64,000 nt of DNA from Acidobacteriota bacterium (lineage in GTDB: Bacteria; Acidobacteriota; Blastocatellia; Pyrinomonadales; Pyrinomonadaceae): contig JADJOS010000001.1 of NCBI GenBank assembly GCA_016713675.1, forward strand, positions 2,480,001-2,544,000, read 5' to 3'. The translations under genes were made by a program, and so were the position numbers. Every line of letters begins with the position of its first letter. Position 1 is the stretch's first letter. The notes below the pieces were generated by a model. The model was not told where the DNA came from. It saw only the letters and a program-made list of their open reading frames with translations, and ran no database searches. This document shows positions 1 through 9,284 of the stretch, in pieces.

Positions 1-1213
1 GCAGATCTTTGCGGTTATCGATCTGTTTGAGGACGATAGCGTCGAGCTTTCCGACCGTAGCATTCTCAGGCGTAATGTCGCCGGTCTCGGTCATTGATTC
101 AAGCACCTGATTACGGCGTTCTCTGACCTTTTCGGGGTGTTTATAAGGGTTATAGCGGTTCGGGCTGCGGATGATTCCCGCTATAAACGCGGCTTCGGAT
201 AGCGAAAGCTGCGACACATCTTTCCCGAAATAGGCATTTGCCGCCTCACCGACGCCATAGATCGACACACCCGATTGCTGGCCGAGATATATCTGATTCG
301 CGTAGAGCGTAAAGATCTCTTCTTTGGTCAAACGCGTCTCAAGGATGATCGACATCATTGCCTCTTTGGCCTTTCGCTCGAGCGTCGGTTCGTTTGTCAG
401 GACCGTGTTCTTGATCAACTGCTGCGTGATCGACGAACCGCCCTGATTCGACAAAGGCGTGTTCTCTTCGCCGTCGTAACGCCGCCAAAGAGCACGTGCG
501 ATGCCACGGAAATTGACACCATAGTGTTCAAAAAAGGCACGATCTTCGGTGACGGTGATCGCTTTGATCAGGTGCGGGGGCAGATCGTTGTAAGTGACGG
601 TCTTACGGCGGCCATCACCTTCGGCAGCGATCGAACTGAGCATCTTAGGCTCAAGCCGTACCTCTTTTATCTGCTCATTCGTATTGATATCACCGATCGC
701 AGCGACCGATTTTAGATCTTTCTTAAACTTAACGGCGACCGTCGGAAATACCTTTTTGCCATCGATCACACCGGTAACTCCCGGCTCGATATTTACGACA
801 TCACCCTCGGCAGAAACGGCATAACGACTTCGTGATGCGTCGGCCTTGTTGTTCTTTTCGATGTATCCTGCGGTCTTCAGATAATCTATCAGCCCTTGAA
901 GCGAGATACCTTCATCGACCTTAAGCGTTTTCGGTGCCGAGTAAATGCCAGCAGAGGGCGTAAAGACCTCGCCGCTCAGCAGTTTGCGGTCAATGCGATC
1001 CGAGAATTCAAACCAGAAATACGTGAACATTAGAAACGACGTGATCAGTAGGATAAGAAACGCCACAAGAGTGTAGCGATTGAAGATCTTATTCAGGATG
1101 CGGCGGAACCGCGACGGAGGCGGAGCCTTGTAAACACTACCTCGACGCGCATTTACCCAGCCTTTCGGCGGCATCTTTGAACGAGTTGTTTTCGCTGGTA
1201 AGTTATCCTGCAT
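1..1213 (-). CDS. Penicillin-binding protein 1 (bifunctional GT51 transglycosylase/transpeptidase), C-terminus beyond window
   Basis: The frame is open from an ATG at 1213 down to the window edge, so about 404 N-terminal residues are visible and the transpeptidase domain is missing. It has a basic cytoplasmic tail with a single membrane segment near residues 45-65. A region resembling the UB2H-type domain of PBP1b follows, and then the GT51 glycosyltransferase domain. The catalytic signature TEDRAFFEHYG is present, as are GGSSITQQL and a YANQIYLGQ block. The family polymerises lipid II into glycan strands and crosslinks them at the inner membrane. It diverges from the potassium channel gene across about 95 bp. 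Confidence 0.9.
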   Translation of the reverse strand, partial: MQDNLPAKTTRSKMPPKGWVNARRGSVYKAPPPSRFRRILNKIFNRYTLVAFLILLITSFLMFTYFWFEFSDRIDRKLLSGEVFTPSAGIYSAPKTLKVDEGISLQGLIDYLKTAGYIEKNNKADASRSRYAVSAEGDVVNIEPGVTGVIDGKKVFPTVAVKFKKDLKSVAAIGDINTNEQIKEVRLEPKMLSSIAAEGDGRRKTVTYNDLPPHLIKAITVTEDRAFFEHYGVNFRGIARALWRRYDGEENTPLSNQGGSSITQQLIKNTVLTNEPTLERKAKEAMMSIILETRLTKEEIFTLYANQIYLGQQSGVSIYGVGEAANAYFGKDVSQLSLSEAAFIAGIIRSPNRYNPYKHPEKVRERRNQVLESMTETGDITPENATVGKLDAIVLKQIDNRKDL

Positions 1214-1309
1214 CTACTGGTTGGAAATACGAAGACGAAATGAGATTATCATCTCGGCGGGTGCCTTTAATATTCTAGCGAGTATTGCCCCGTAATGTCG
1301 AACTAATTC

Positions 1310-2338
1310 TTGGCTATGACTGTCGGAATCCTCGCCACTTTAAGTCACATCATTCGCCGGCGGCTGGCATTTGCGGCAGTGATCGTCGGTTTCATTATTG
1401 TGGTCGGTGCATCGGGATTTCGATATTTTGAGGGATTCTCGTGGCTCGACAGTTTTTATACGTCAGCACAAACCGTAACGACCGTTGGTTATGGCGATCT
1501 GACGCCGGTCACTAAAGGCGGGCGGTTTTTCGCGATATTATTAATGTTGACCGGTGCCGGCACGGTTCTGTATGCCCTGACCGTGTTGGCTCAGGCCGTT
1601 ATCCAGTCAGAAATGGTGCATGGTCTGGACCGCCGCCGGAAATTGAAAGAGATGGAAAAGCTAGAAGGACACTACATCGTTTGCGGAGCCGGTCGAGTTG
1701 GCCGACGGATCTTGCGCAACCTCGAACGCCAAAATCTGCCGCACGTTATAATCGAGCGCGACGAACATCGGCTAAACGAGGTCGATGACGGTGTTTCGCA
1801 TATCATTGTCGGCGATGCAACGTCTGAGGAGAATTTGATCAAGGCAGGCGTTCGAAACGCAAAAGGGCTTGCAAGCTGCCTGCCTGATGACGCGGCGAAT
1901 GTTTATGTTGTATTGACGGCCCGCGGCCTAAATCCGGCCCTGCATATCGTTGCGAGAGCCGTGGAGGAACAGGCGGAGCCGACGCTGATCCGGGCAGGAG
2001 CAAGCCGCGTGGTCGCCCCGACGATAATTGGCAGCCAATCGATGGCAAGAGCTTTGTTAAAGCCTGCGATCGCTGATTTTATGGACTCGATCGTAGCCGA
2101 ATCGCTCGATCTTGTGTTTGAAGAGGTGGCGATCGACGCGGCATCATCGTACGCCGGCAAATTGCTCAAGGACACGAACATTATGAGCGAATTGAGCCTG
2201 ATCGTCGTGGCGGTCCGTCGCAAGGACGGGGAACTGGCGTTTCAACCAAAAGGCGACACGATGATCGAGGACGGTGATCTCCTGATCGTTATCGGAAAGG
2301 CTGAATCGGTACAGCGTTTGGTCGAGGCAAATAGATAA
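1310..2338 (+). CDS. Potassium channel with RCK (TrkA-N/TrkA-C) domains
   Basis: The protein has 342 residues: two membrane helices around residues 19-37 and 70-95, with the selectivity filter TVGYGD at 58-63. A Rossmann RCK/TrkA-N domain begins near residue 120 with the dinucleotide motif VCGAGRVGR, and a TrkA-C domain occupies the last 80 residues. The family forms ligand-gated K+ channels of the MthK/Kch type in the cytoplasmic membrane. The frame opens at TTG 1310; the ATG at 1316 is an equally good start. The frame is intact, and the next gene follows after 3 nt, suggesting cotranscription. Confidence 0.9.
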   Translation: MAMTVGILATLSHIIRRRLAFAAVIVGFIIVVGASGFRYFEGFSWLDSFYTSAQTVTTVGYGDLTPVTKGGRFFAILLMLTGAGTVLYALTVLAQAVIQSEMVHGLDRRRKLKEMEKLEGHYIVCGAGRVGRRILRNLERQNLPHVIIERDEHRLNEVDDGVSHIIVGDATSEENLIKAGVRNAKGLASCLPDDAANVYVVLTARGLNPALHIVARAVEEQAEPTLIRAGASRVVAPTIIGSQSMARALLKPAIADFMDSIVAESLDLVFEEVAIDAASSYAGKLLKDTNIMSELSLIVVAVRRKDGELAFQPKGDTMIEDGDLLIVIGKAESVQRLVEANR

Positions 2339-2341
2339 GCA

Positions 2342-3184
2342 ATGAGGACACTTGTCACTGGCGGCACCGGATATCTCGGCACGCACGTACGGCGTTTTCT
2401 TAATGCCGACGACCTTTCGCGACACTCGGGCCTCGATATCTTGGAAGCGGACGATGTTAAGGTCGTCGCTGATTATGACGTCGTCATACATCTCGCGGCC
2501 GAACTGAACAAATCGCCGGATGCCGCCGATCAAGTCTTCCGGACAAACGTCGAAGGAACGATCAATGTTCTCCGGGAAGTCAAAAAAGACGCGGTATTTG
2601 TTTTCGCATCGACCAAAGATGTTTACGGCAGGTTTGCCGATAATTTTTCTGAAGTGCCTGAAACTTGCCAGACCTATTATTCGGGGCAATCTGCCCTCGA
2701 ATGGTCAAAACTGATCGCCGAGAGATACGTGGAATATTATGCAAATACGCGAAACTTTCGTTCGTGTATTTTTCGGCTATCGACAGTGTATGCACCACTG
2801 AGCGAAGGGAATTCTCCAAATTTCGTTGGCCATTATGTTGATGCGGTCAACAAAGGCGAACGATTGCGTCTGCCCGGAAACGGTTTGCCAAGACGTGACC
2901 TGCTTCACGTAGACGACTTTTCGGAGGCATGTAGTGCCTTTGCCGATTCGATCATTCGCCATGGCCTCTACAATCTGGGCGGTGGAGCACGAAATGCATG
3001 TTCGCTGCGAGATCTGATCACTATGATGGAAAAGGTTTCGGGTCTTCAGGCAGTCGTTGATGAAGAGAATCCGCTGCCGTCGCCCGCACCATTCAATTTT
3101 GTAACTGATCTTGGGCGTGTATCGCAGGAATTGGGTTGGACGCCCAAGATTTCTCTCGAGGATGGACTAAGAACGCTCTTTTAG
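2342..3184 (+). CDS. NAD-dependent sugar epimerase/dehydratase (extended SDR)
   Basis: The 280-residue protein has the N-terminal nucleotide-binding motif TGGTGYLG (residues 6-13). It also has the extended-SDR landmarks VVIHLAAE, an active-site serine strand (FASTKDVYG) and a late RRDLLHVDD segment. At the usual YxxxK catalytic position the sequence reads SALEWSK, so the tyrosine appears to be replaced by leucine. Either the alignment shifts locally or the enzyme is atypical. Its position just before WaaF-like and GmhB genes suggests a role in LPS or surface-sugar precursor synthesis. The exact substrate cannot be told from sequence. Confidence 0.8.
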   Translation: MRTLVTGGTGYLGTHVRRFLNADDLSRHSGLDILEADDVKVVADYDVVIHLAAELNKSPDAADQVFRTNVEGTINVLREVKKDAVFVFASTKDVYGRFADNFSEVPETCQTYYSGQSALEWSKLIAERYVEYYANTRNFRSCIFRLSTVYAPLSEGNSPNFVGHYVDAVNKGERLRLPGNGLPRRDLLHVDDFSEACSAFADSIIRHGLYNLGGGARNACSLRDLITMMEKVSGLQAVVDEENPLPSPAPFNFVTDLGRVSQELGWTPKISLEDGLRTLF

Positions 3185-3188
3185 CCGA

Positions 3189-4147
3189 ATGCAGCCGAAT
3201 ATTAAGAAAATCCTTGTTCGCGGGGCCAACTGGATAGGCGATGCCGTTATGTCCGTTCCGGCGATGCGTGAATTGCGTCGGATCTTTCCGGACGCTAAGA
3301 TCACGCTGCATACGCGTTCCTGGGCGGAAGGCGTTTTTCGCGACGCTTCATTCATCGACGAGATCGTGACATATGACAAGCATAAATGGGTGATCAAAGA
3401 CATTTTGGATAACTCGCAGTTCCTGAGAGAAGATGGTTATGATCTTGCAGTGCTTTTTCCGAACTCGTTCGAATCGGCATTGACATCGAAAAGGCTGTGC
3501 TCGGCCGGGAAACAGTGATGCATAGTGTTCTCGACTCGACGATCGAGATCTCAGAAGAACGGCAATTTGCGGCGCGCGAACAGTTGACCGACTGTGGGGT
3601 CGATCTGTCGAAAAGGACTGTTGCCCTTGGTGTCGGTTCGACGAATTCGCGTGCAAAGCGTTGGCCGGCAGAGCGATACGCCGAGTTGAGCGATCGTCTG
3701 CAGGCGGAATTGGACGTAAATGTTTTGCTTGTTGGATCTAAGGATGAGGTGGATGTTGCCAAATCTGTCGCGTCATTGGCCTCTAATAAGCCGATAAGTA
3801 TTGTCGGCAAGACAAGCATCGATGAGGTTGCCGCCATTTTTAGTGAGATCGATCTGATGATCTCGAACGATATGGGCCTGGCACATTTGGCTCCCGCAGT
3901 CGGCGCCCTGACCATTGTCCTATTTGGCCCGACAGATCCGGAAACAACCGCTCCGTTTTCCCGGAATTCGATGGTCATGAGAGAACCAGTGGAATGTTCG
4001 CCGTGTATGTTGCGAGAATGTCCGATCGATCACAGGTGTATGACCCGTATAACGGTCGATCGTGTATTTGACCAAGCATTTAGAACTATGGACACTAATC
4101 ATCGAAATGATGCCGATGCTCTCAGCGAAATTCAATTGTTACACTAA
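3189..4147 (+). pseudogene. waaF: ADP-heptose:LPS heptosyltransferase (WaaF-like), frameshift plus internal loss
   Basis: The first part (3189-3518) matches the GT9 N-terminal half, with RGANWIGDAVMSVPA and LFPNSFESAL. The second part (from about 3480 in another frame to 4147) carries the C-terminal half, with GSTNSRAKRWP, SNDMGLAHLAP and LFGPTDP. Compared with the roughly 350-residue family, the join is not a simple frameshift. About 50-70 residues between the acceptor-domain end and the linker are absent. The family adds heptose to the lipid A-KDO core at the cytoplasmic face. This is either a real inactivating deletion or a local assembly collapse. The adjacent GmhB gene makes a heptose precursor, which supports the assignment. 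Confidence 0.75.
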
Positions 4148-4686
4148 ATGACAAAATCGGCAATATTTATTGATCGTGACGGCACGTTGATCGAAGAGGT
4201 CAATTTTTTGTCGCGCGTTGAGGATCTGCGGGTATTCGAATTTTCGGTATCGGCAATTCGGGCGTTGAAAGATGCCGGATATCTGGTAATCGTGGTGACC
4301 AATCAGTCGGGTATAGGCCAGGGCATTTATACCGAGACGGATATGCATAAGATCCACGATCAGATGCAAATCGAGCTCGGAGGTGCGATCGACGCATTTT
4401 ATTTTTGTCCGCATTTGCCGGACGAGGGCTGCATTTGCAGGAAGCCCGGATTAGGAATGATCGAAGCGGCGCAAGCTGACTTTGAGATCAACATAGAACG
4501 ATCGTGGATGGTCGGTGACAAAAAGATCGATATCGAAACCGGATGGAACGGAAACCTAAGTACTGCAATGGTTTTGACCGGTTACGGCCCGAACAAAAGA
4601 AACTGCTCGAAGTGCAGCCAACGGTGATCGCAAATCACTTTGGGAATGCCGTGGAAGAGATATTGGGCCGAACAAGTACGAACTGA
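4148..4686 (+). CDS. gmhB: D-glycero-D-manno-heptose-1,7-bisphosphate 7-phosphatase (frameshifted near the end)
   Basis: This HAD-superfamily phosphatase shows the nucleophile motif FIDRDGTL (residues 8-15), VVTNQSGIGQG (motif II region), a zinc-loop block CPHLPDEGCICRKP and MVGDKKIDIE (motif IV). It removes the 7-phosphate in the ADP-heptose pathway. The uncorrected frame stops at 4627, but one missing base near 4591 hides the true tail. Reading on in the next frame gives PEQKKLLEVQPTVIANHFG and a stop at 4686, restoring the normal length of about 179 residues. The start abuts the WaaF-like stop. Confidence 0.85.
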
Positions 4687-4692
4687 ATCTGT

Positions 4693-5067
4693 TCAGACGC
4701 GGCCAAAGTCGTCGTCGAGCCTTATGATATCGTCCTCACCGAAATAGTCGCCGGTCTGAATTTCGATAAAGATGAGATTACCCAACGGGTCGGATTCTCG
4801 ACGCGGTGTGCCGATTCTGCAGAGATATCGACCGGCCTCGCCGGCTCGGACTAGAATTTCCTTGCCGTTTAATGTTACTTTAGCAGTGCCGCGGACGACG
4901 AACCAGTGTTCGGCCCGTCGCGAATGCCGCTGATAGCTGAGACGCTTTCCCGGCAGCACTTCGATTCTTTTCACCTTGAAGTAATCACCATCGTCCAAAA
5001 CGGTATAACTGCCCCAAGGGCGTTCGTCGTACAGTGGTGAAACGTCCTGTTCCGTTTGATTTGACAT
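4693..5067 (-). CDS. Cupin protein, mannose-6-phosphate isomerase type II-like
   Basis: The 124-residue protein resembles the C-terminal cupin domain of bifunctional ManC/AlgA as a free-standing enzyme. It has ERPWGSY, the metal motif HSRRAEHWFVVRGTA and the ending ETQTGDYxGEDDI-like IEIQTGDYFGEDDI. The second cupin motif is garbled in the given frame (GEAGRYLCRIGTPRRES). Reading one frame over for about 40 nt (around 4797-4842) gives VDISAESAHRVENP, the expected HxxxN motif. A +1 and a -1 indel therefore compensate each other. The predicted role is mannose-6-P/fructose-6-P interconversion for GDP-mannose. It is transcribed away from the pilS gene with an 18 nt gap. Confidence 0.8.
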   Translation of the reverse strand: MSNQTEQDVSPLYDERPWGSYTVLDDGDYFKVKRIEVLPGKRLSYQRHSRRAEHWFVVRGTAKVTLNGKEILVRAGEAGRYLCRIGTPRRESDPLGNLIFIEIQTGDYFGEDDIIRLDDDFGRV

Positions 5068-5085
5068 AAGGCTTAAACGGTCTGC

Positions 5086-6847
5086 ATGAACAGTTTAGAC
5101 GAAAAATCAACAACCGCAAATTCAAAGAAGATGCAGAGTATTCAGACTCTCATCATTGGACGGTTAATGGTGATATTCGTGCTGCTTGTGACGATCTGGA
5201 TATGGAACAGCGGACGGCTGCAGTTGTCCTGGGAGATGTTTCCTCAAGGCTTGTTCCTGGTATTCCTAATTTCGGTCGGACTGACGATAGTTTATTTTTT
5301 CTTACTTCGCATTATCGAACGACGTTATTCACAGCAGGTGAAAATTCAATTCCTGTTTGACGCCTTATTGGTAACGTGGTTGGTTTGGCGAACAGGTGAT
5401 CTTACTTCTCCTTATATAAGTCTCTATATCGTCCTGATCAGTGTTTCCAGTTTTTTTCTTCGGCCTTTATGGACCCTTTTTATGGCCGTAATTAGCGTTG
5501 CGTTGCTCACGACACTCGCGATGCTGTCCGTTAACGGGATATTTGAGTCAGCAATTTCTGGTCAGCCGACGGCGAAAGTGGTCCAGATCGTTAGCTTTCA
5601 CGTCGTCGCCTTTCTGGTAGTCGGTTTACTTGCCTCGAGGTTGTCAGATCGTCGGTCGTCGGGCGAAGAACTCAAAGAAACGGCCGAAACATTAGCTAGT
5701 TTACGCGTACTTCACGAGCGAATAATCGAGTCTATCCGTTCAGGCCTAGTCACTACCGACCTTGATGGAAAGATCTACACTTTCAATGCGGCGGCAACCG
5801 AAATAACCGGTTACCGTGCAGAAGAAGTACGCGGCAGATCGATATTCGAGCTATTCGGGAACATCCACGAACCGATCAAATTGTCGCTTGAGGCCGTTTC
5901 CGCGGGCGACCAAGCTCCGCGATTCGAAGCTGACCTCCACACGCCGGACGGATTTGCTGTTCGCATTGGATATGGCGTTTCCGCAGTTGTTTTCGCAGAA
6001 TAATCAAGCGACCGGCCTTATTATTACCTTTCAGGACCTTACTGAGATCCGTTCGATGGAAGAAAGCGTTCGAAGGAAGGATAGGCTGGCAGCGGTAGGC
6101 CGAGTGGCGGCCGGTCTGGCCCATGAGATTCGAAATCCACTCGGTGCTATGCGTGGCGATACAAGTGCTCGAATCGAGCACATCGCGCGGTTCAACTCAA
6201 GCGGAACTGATGGAGATAATTCTGAAAGAGTCTGATCGCCTGGAACAGTATAATCACGAATTTTCTCAACTATGCCCGTCCAGCGGCGACAAATTTCTCT
6301 GATATGGATGTCGCTGAAGCGATACGAGAGATGTTCAAACTGCTAAAGCATAGTCCCGATGTTCACGACGGTCATAATTTTATTGACGAATCCGGATCGG
6401 ATCGCACAGTAATTGCCGCTGATGCGTCACAGCTGAAGCAAATATTCTGGAATCTGGCGTAATGCGATCCAAGCGATGCCCGACGGTGGGACGCTCAGGG
6501 TCAGGCTCGAGACACTACCTACCAACCGAGTGCGAATTGTTCTCGAAGATACAGGCCGCGGGATGTCTCAGGAACAGGTGGAACAATTATTCGAACCCTT
6601 CGCCAATTCAACCACCGGCGGCACCGGCCTCGGGCTTTCTATCGTTTACCAGATCGTCAAAGATCATAACGGAGCTATAAATGTCCGGAGCATTGAAGGA
6701 AGCGGCAGCGTCATAACGATCGAATTGCCCAGAGAAAATCGATCAGCAGGCGCTGAAATACCCGAAAAGGCCGATAATGCTGAAGGAACTACTAAATTAA
6801 AACAGTTTCTTAAGGTAGATCACGATTCGAACACAAAATCACCTTGA
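5086..6847 (+). CDS. pilS: Sensor histidine kinase PilS (broken into about five frames)
   Basis: Reading across frames reconstructs one kinase. Five or six membrane helices lie in residues 20-195, followed by a PAS domain (SGLVTTDLDGKIYTFN). The DHp helix carries the phospho-acceptor motif AAGLAHEIRNPLGAM (near 6110-6150). Next come a linker IITNFLNYARP and the ATPase domain, with NAIQAMPDGG, LEDTGRGMSQEQ and GGTGLGLSIV. Frameshifts lie near 5995, 6155, 6250 and 6462. The architecture and the immediately following NtrC-family regulator match PilS-PilR, which controls pilin transcription through sigma-54. The many breaks in a gene whose domains are all preserved favour sequence errors. Confidence 0.85.
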
Positions 6848-6918
6848 ATTAAGCTCTTTGGATTTGTGAAAATGAAGATGGTCTAATTGGGCCGGTCCGT
6901 TTACGAACCTTAAATCAA

Positions 6919-8313
6919 ATGGCAAATATACTAATTGTTGATGACGAGCAAAGTTACCGCCAACTGTTGAGCCTTGTTTTCGATAGCGACGGTCACAAGA
7001 TCCGCACCGCGATGAATGGCCGCCAGGCTATCGAATTGCTGCAAGAATCGCCCGCCGACGTGATTATCTCAGATGTTAAAATGCCGGATATGGACGGCAT
7101 CGAGATGCTCCGTGCTGTTCGCGAGACACTACCGGATCTCGGAGTCATCCTAATGACCGCATTCGCGTCGGTGGAAACTGCCAGAGAAGCATTCAAACTC
7201 AGTGCCGACGATTTCATTCAGAAACCGTTCGATGTAGAAGAACTAAAATTGATCGTTCGCAAGACGCTTGAGAAACAGGAGTTGATCGTTGAGAATCGAG
7301 CATTCAAACGGGCACAGCGAGATCGCGGCAGCATCAAGAACATTGTCGGCACTTCGTCGAAGATGGATTCCATCTTTCAGATGATCGAGACGGTTGCCGA
7401 AGTACAATCGACAGTTTTGATCACCGGTGAGAGCGGAACAGGCAAGGAACTTGTCGCACGTGCTATCCACGACCAAAGCCCGCGAGGCGAGCGTCCATTT
7501 ATATCGATCAACTGCGGAGCATTTACTGAAACACTTCTTGAATCTGAGCTTTTCGGCTACGTCAAGGGTGCGTTTACCGGTGCTAATACTAATCGTAAGG
7601 GCTTATTTGAGGCTGCAGATAAAGGAACGATCTTTCTGGATGAGATCGGCGAGATGTCACCGGCAATGCAAGTCAAGCTATTACGAGTACTGCAAGAACG
7701 ACGTGTGCGGCCGGTCGGTGCTCACGACGAATTGGTCATCGACGCGCGGGTCATTGCCGCTACGAATAGGGATCTCAAGCAAATGTCGGGCGACGGGACA
7801 TTTCGCGAGGATCTGTTCTATCGAATTTCGGTTATTCCGATTCATCTTCCGCCGCTTCGCGACCGTGCCGAGGATATCCCTGAGCTCGTCGATCATTTCA
7901 TGCGTAAGTTTTGCGATCAGAGCAAGAAAACGCTCACCCTGTCGCCGGTCACCATGCAGCTTTTGGAGAATTATGCGTGGCATGGGAATGTCCGTGAGCT
8001 GGAACATACGATCGAACGAGCGGTTGCTCTGGAACGCGGTGAAGAGATTCAACCCGAACGATTACCGGACCACATTACTAATTACAACCCGGAACGAATT
8101 AAGGCTGAGTTCGATCTGCCGGAAGACGGCATCAATCTTGTCAGTCATCTTGAAAACCTCGAAAAGACTTATGTCGTTGAGGCCCTCCGCCAAACTTCAG
8201 GAAATCAAACCAAGGCGGCGGAGCTTCTTCAAATGCCCGTCAGGTCGCTGCGACACCTGCTTGATAAGCACAGTATTCGTTCGCTATCAGCGCAAATGCG
8301 AACTTCGGACTGA
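6919..8313 (+). CDS. pilR: Sigma-54-dependent response regulator PilR (NtrC family)
   Basis: The protein is 464 residues and intact. A receiver domain spans residues 1-115 with phospho-acceptor Asp52 (SDVKMPDMDG). The AAA+ domain spans about 140-375, with Walker A GESGTGKE near 170, the sigma-54-contacting GAFTGA loop near 218 and Walker B IFLDEIGEM. A Fis-type helix-turn-helix closes the protein (NQTKAAELLQMPVRSLRHLL). It activates RNA polymerase bound at -24/-12 promoters. It follows pilS by 71 nt and precedes a pilin gene with such a promoter, so the three form a regulatory circuit. Confidence 0.95.
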   Translation: MANILIVDDEQSYRQLLSLVFDSDGHKIRTAMNGRQAIELLQESPADVIISDVKMPDMDGIEMLRAVRETLPDLGVILMTAFASVETAREAFKLSADDFIQKPFDVEELKLIVRKTLEKQELIVENRAFKRAQRDRGSIKNIVGTSSKMDSIFQMIETVAEVQSTVLITGESGTGKELVARAIHDQSPRGERPFISINCGAFTETLLESELFGYVKGAFTGANTNRKGLFEAADKGTIFLDEIGEMSPAMQVKLLRVLQERRVRPVGAHDELVIDARVIAATNRDLKQMSGDGTFREDLFYRISVIPIHLPPLRDRAEDIPELVDHFMRKFCDQSKKTLTLSPVTMQLLENYAWHGNVRELEHTIERAVALERGEEIQPERLPDHITNYNPERIKAEFDLPEDGINLVSHLENLEKTYVVEALRQTSGNQTKAAELLQMPVRSLRHLLDKHSIRSLSAQMRTSD

Positions 8314-8505
8314 TCGAACAACGTTCGCTCTTCTAAATCTTAGGTTTCAACGGCATTATTGACATTTTTTGTCAGTTAATAGTTACCAAAAACTGTTATT
8401 TACCCCGTTTCTTCCCTCTCGCCTCACTGTATTTCCCACAGTTTAATACTGCATAAACCCCGTAAATAAGGCACTTATCTCTGTATGCGTGCAGATGTCA
8501 CCGAA

Positions 8506-8521
8506 TGGCACGCCGGTTGTA
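8506..8521 (+). promoter_or_regulatory. Sigma-54 (-24/-12) promoter of the pilin gene
   Basis: The sequence TGGCACGCCGGTTGTA matches the consensus TGGCAC-N5-TTGCA at every position except T for C in the -12 element, with correct GG-to-TG spacing. It lies 66 bp upstream of the pilin start and just downstream of the PilS/PilR genes, whose regulator activates this promoter class. Transcription should start about 12 nt downstream of the -12 element, near 8532. PilR binding sites were not identified. Confidence 0.85.
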
Positions 8522-8586
8522 TTAGATACGGCTGCCTGGAAAGGTACAACAGATTTCAAATATTTTAGGAGATTGTGAACTTACAA

Positions 8587-9082
8587 ATGAAAAACCAAAA
8601 GGGCTTCTCGCTTATCGAACTCTTGATCGTTGTTGTGATCATCGGCATCATCGCCGCTATCGCTATTCCCAACCTGCTGGCCGCACGCCGCAGTGCTAAT
8701 GAAGGTTCAACCGTTTCCGCTATGCGTACTCTGCGGCGCACAGATGACCTATGCTTCGACCTACGGTAACGGCAGCTATGCCGGTGTCGGTGCCAGCGGC
8801 ACGACTGCTCTCTCGCAGCTCGGAACGAATGGTCTGATCGATGGTGTTTTGGCAACCGCAACCAAGAGCGGCTATGCTTACGTCGGCGGCAGCACTGCTG
8901 CAACTGCGACCACACCTGCCGTGTTCTGGTATTCGGCTATTCCGACATCCACGACCGGCGTGACAGCAACGGGTTCACGCAAATTCGGTGTTGCTACCGC
9001 AGGCGTCATCATGGCTGATACAACGCTCACGCACTTTGCAGACAGCGTCGCGGTCAACGCAGGTACACCACTCAGCAACTAG
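8587..9082 (+). CDS. pilA: Type IV pilin (PilA-like), one frameshift
   Basis: A short basic leader MKNQKG precedes the prepilin peptidase site G|FSLIE, and the hydrophobic helix LLIVVVIIGIIAAIAIPNLL follows. The frame breaks near 8735. The continuation in the next frame (AQMTYASTYGNGSYAG) runs to a stop at 9082, giving about 165 residues. The globular part is Gly/Ser/Thr/Ala rich and lacks an obvious C-terminal disulfide pair. ATG 8587 gives a typical leader. GTG 8575 is closer to the AGGAG at 8567-8571 and would add four residues. Pilin is processed by PilD and polymerised into type IV pili. Two terminators follow. Confidence 0.88.
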
Positions 9083-9104
9083 TTGCTTAGTGAATAAAAC
9101 TGAC

Positions 9105-9143
9105 GCGGGAAACATTTTAGCAATGTTTCCCGCTTTTGGTTTT
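9105..9143 (+). terminator. Rho-independent terminator after pilin
   Basis: A perfect 12-bp stem (GCGGGAAACATT with AATGTTTCCCGC) and a 5-nt loop are followed by TTTTGGTTTT. It lies 22 nt after the pilin stop. Confidence 0.9.
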
Positions 9144-9189
9144 AGGAAACGAAGATCTAAGAAGCGATCGCTTTAGGTCATGAGGTGAT

Positions 9190-9217
9190 GGAGATCCGAA
9201 CAGCGGATCTCCTTTTT
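9190..9217 (+). terminator. Second rho-independent terminator
   Basis: A perfect 9-bp stem (GGAGATCCG with CGGATCTCC) and loop AACAG are followed by TTTTT. In tandem with the preceding terminator it insulates the strong pilin transcript from the downstream O-antigen-ligase gene. Confidence 0.85.
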
Positions 9218-9284
9218 CGATCTTGCCGCTCGTGGTAGAATCTCACTTCGAGGGTTCGAGCCTGAGATAACTGAATTAAGATCA

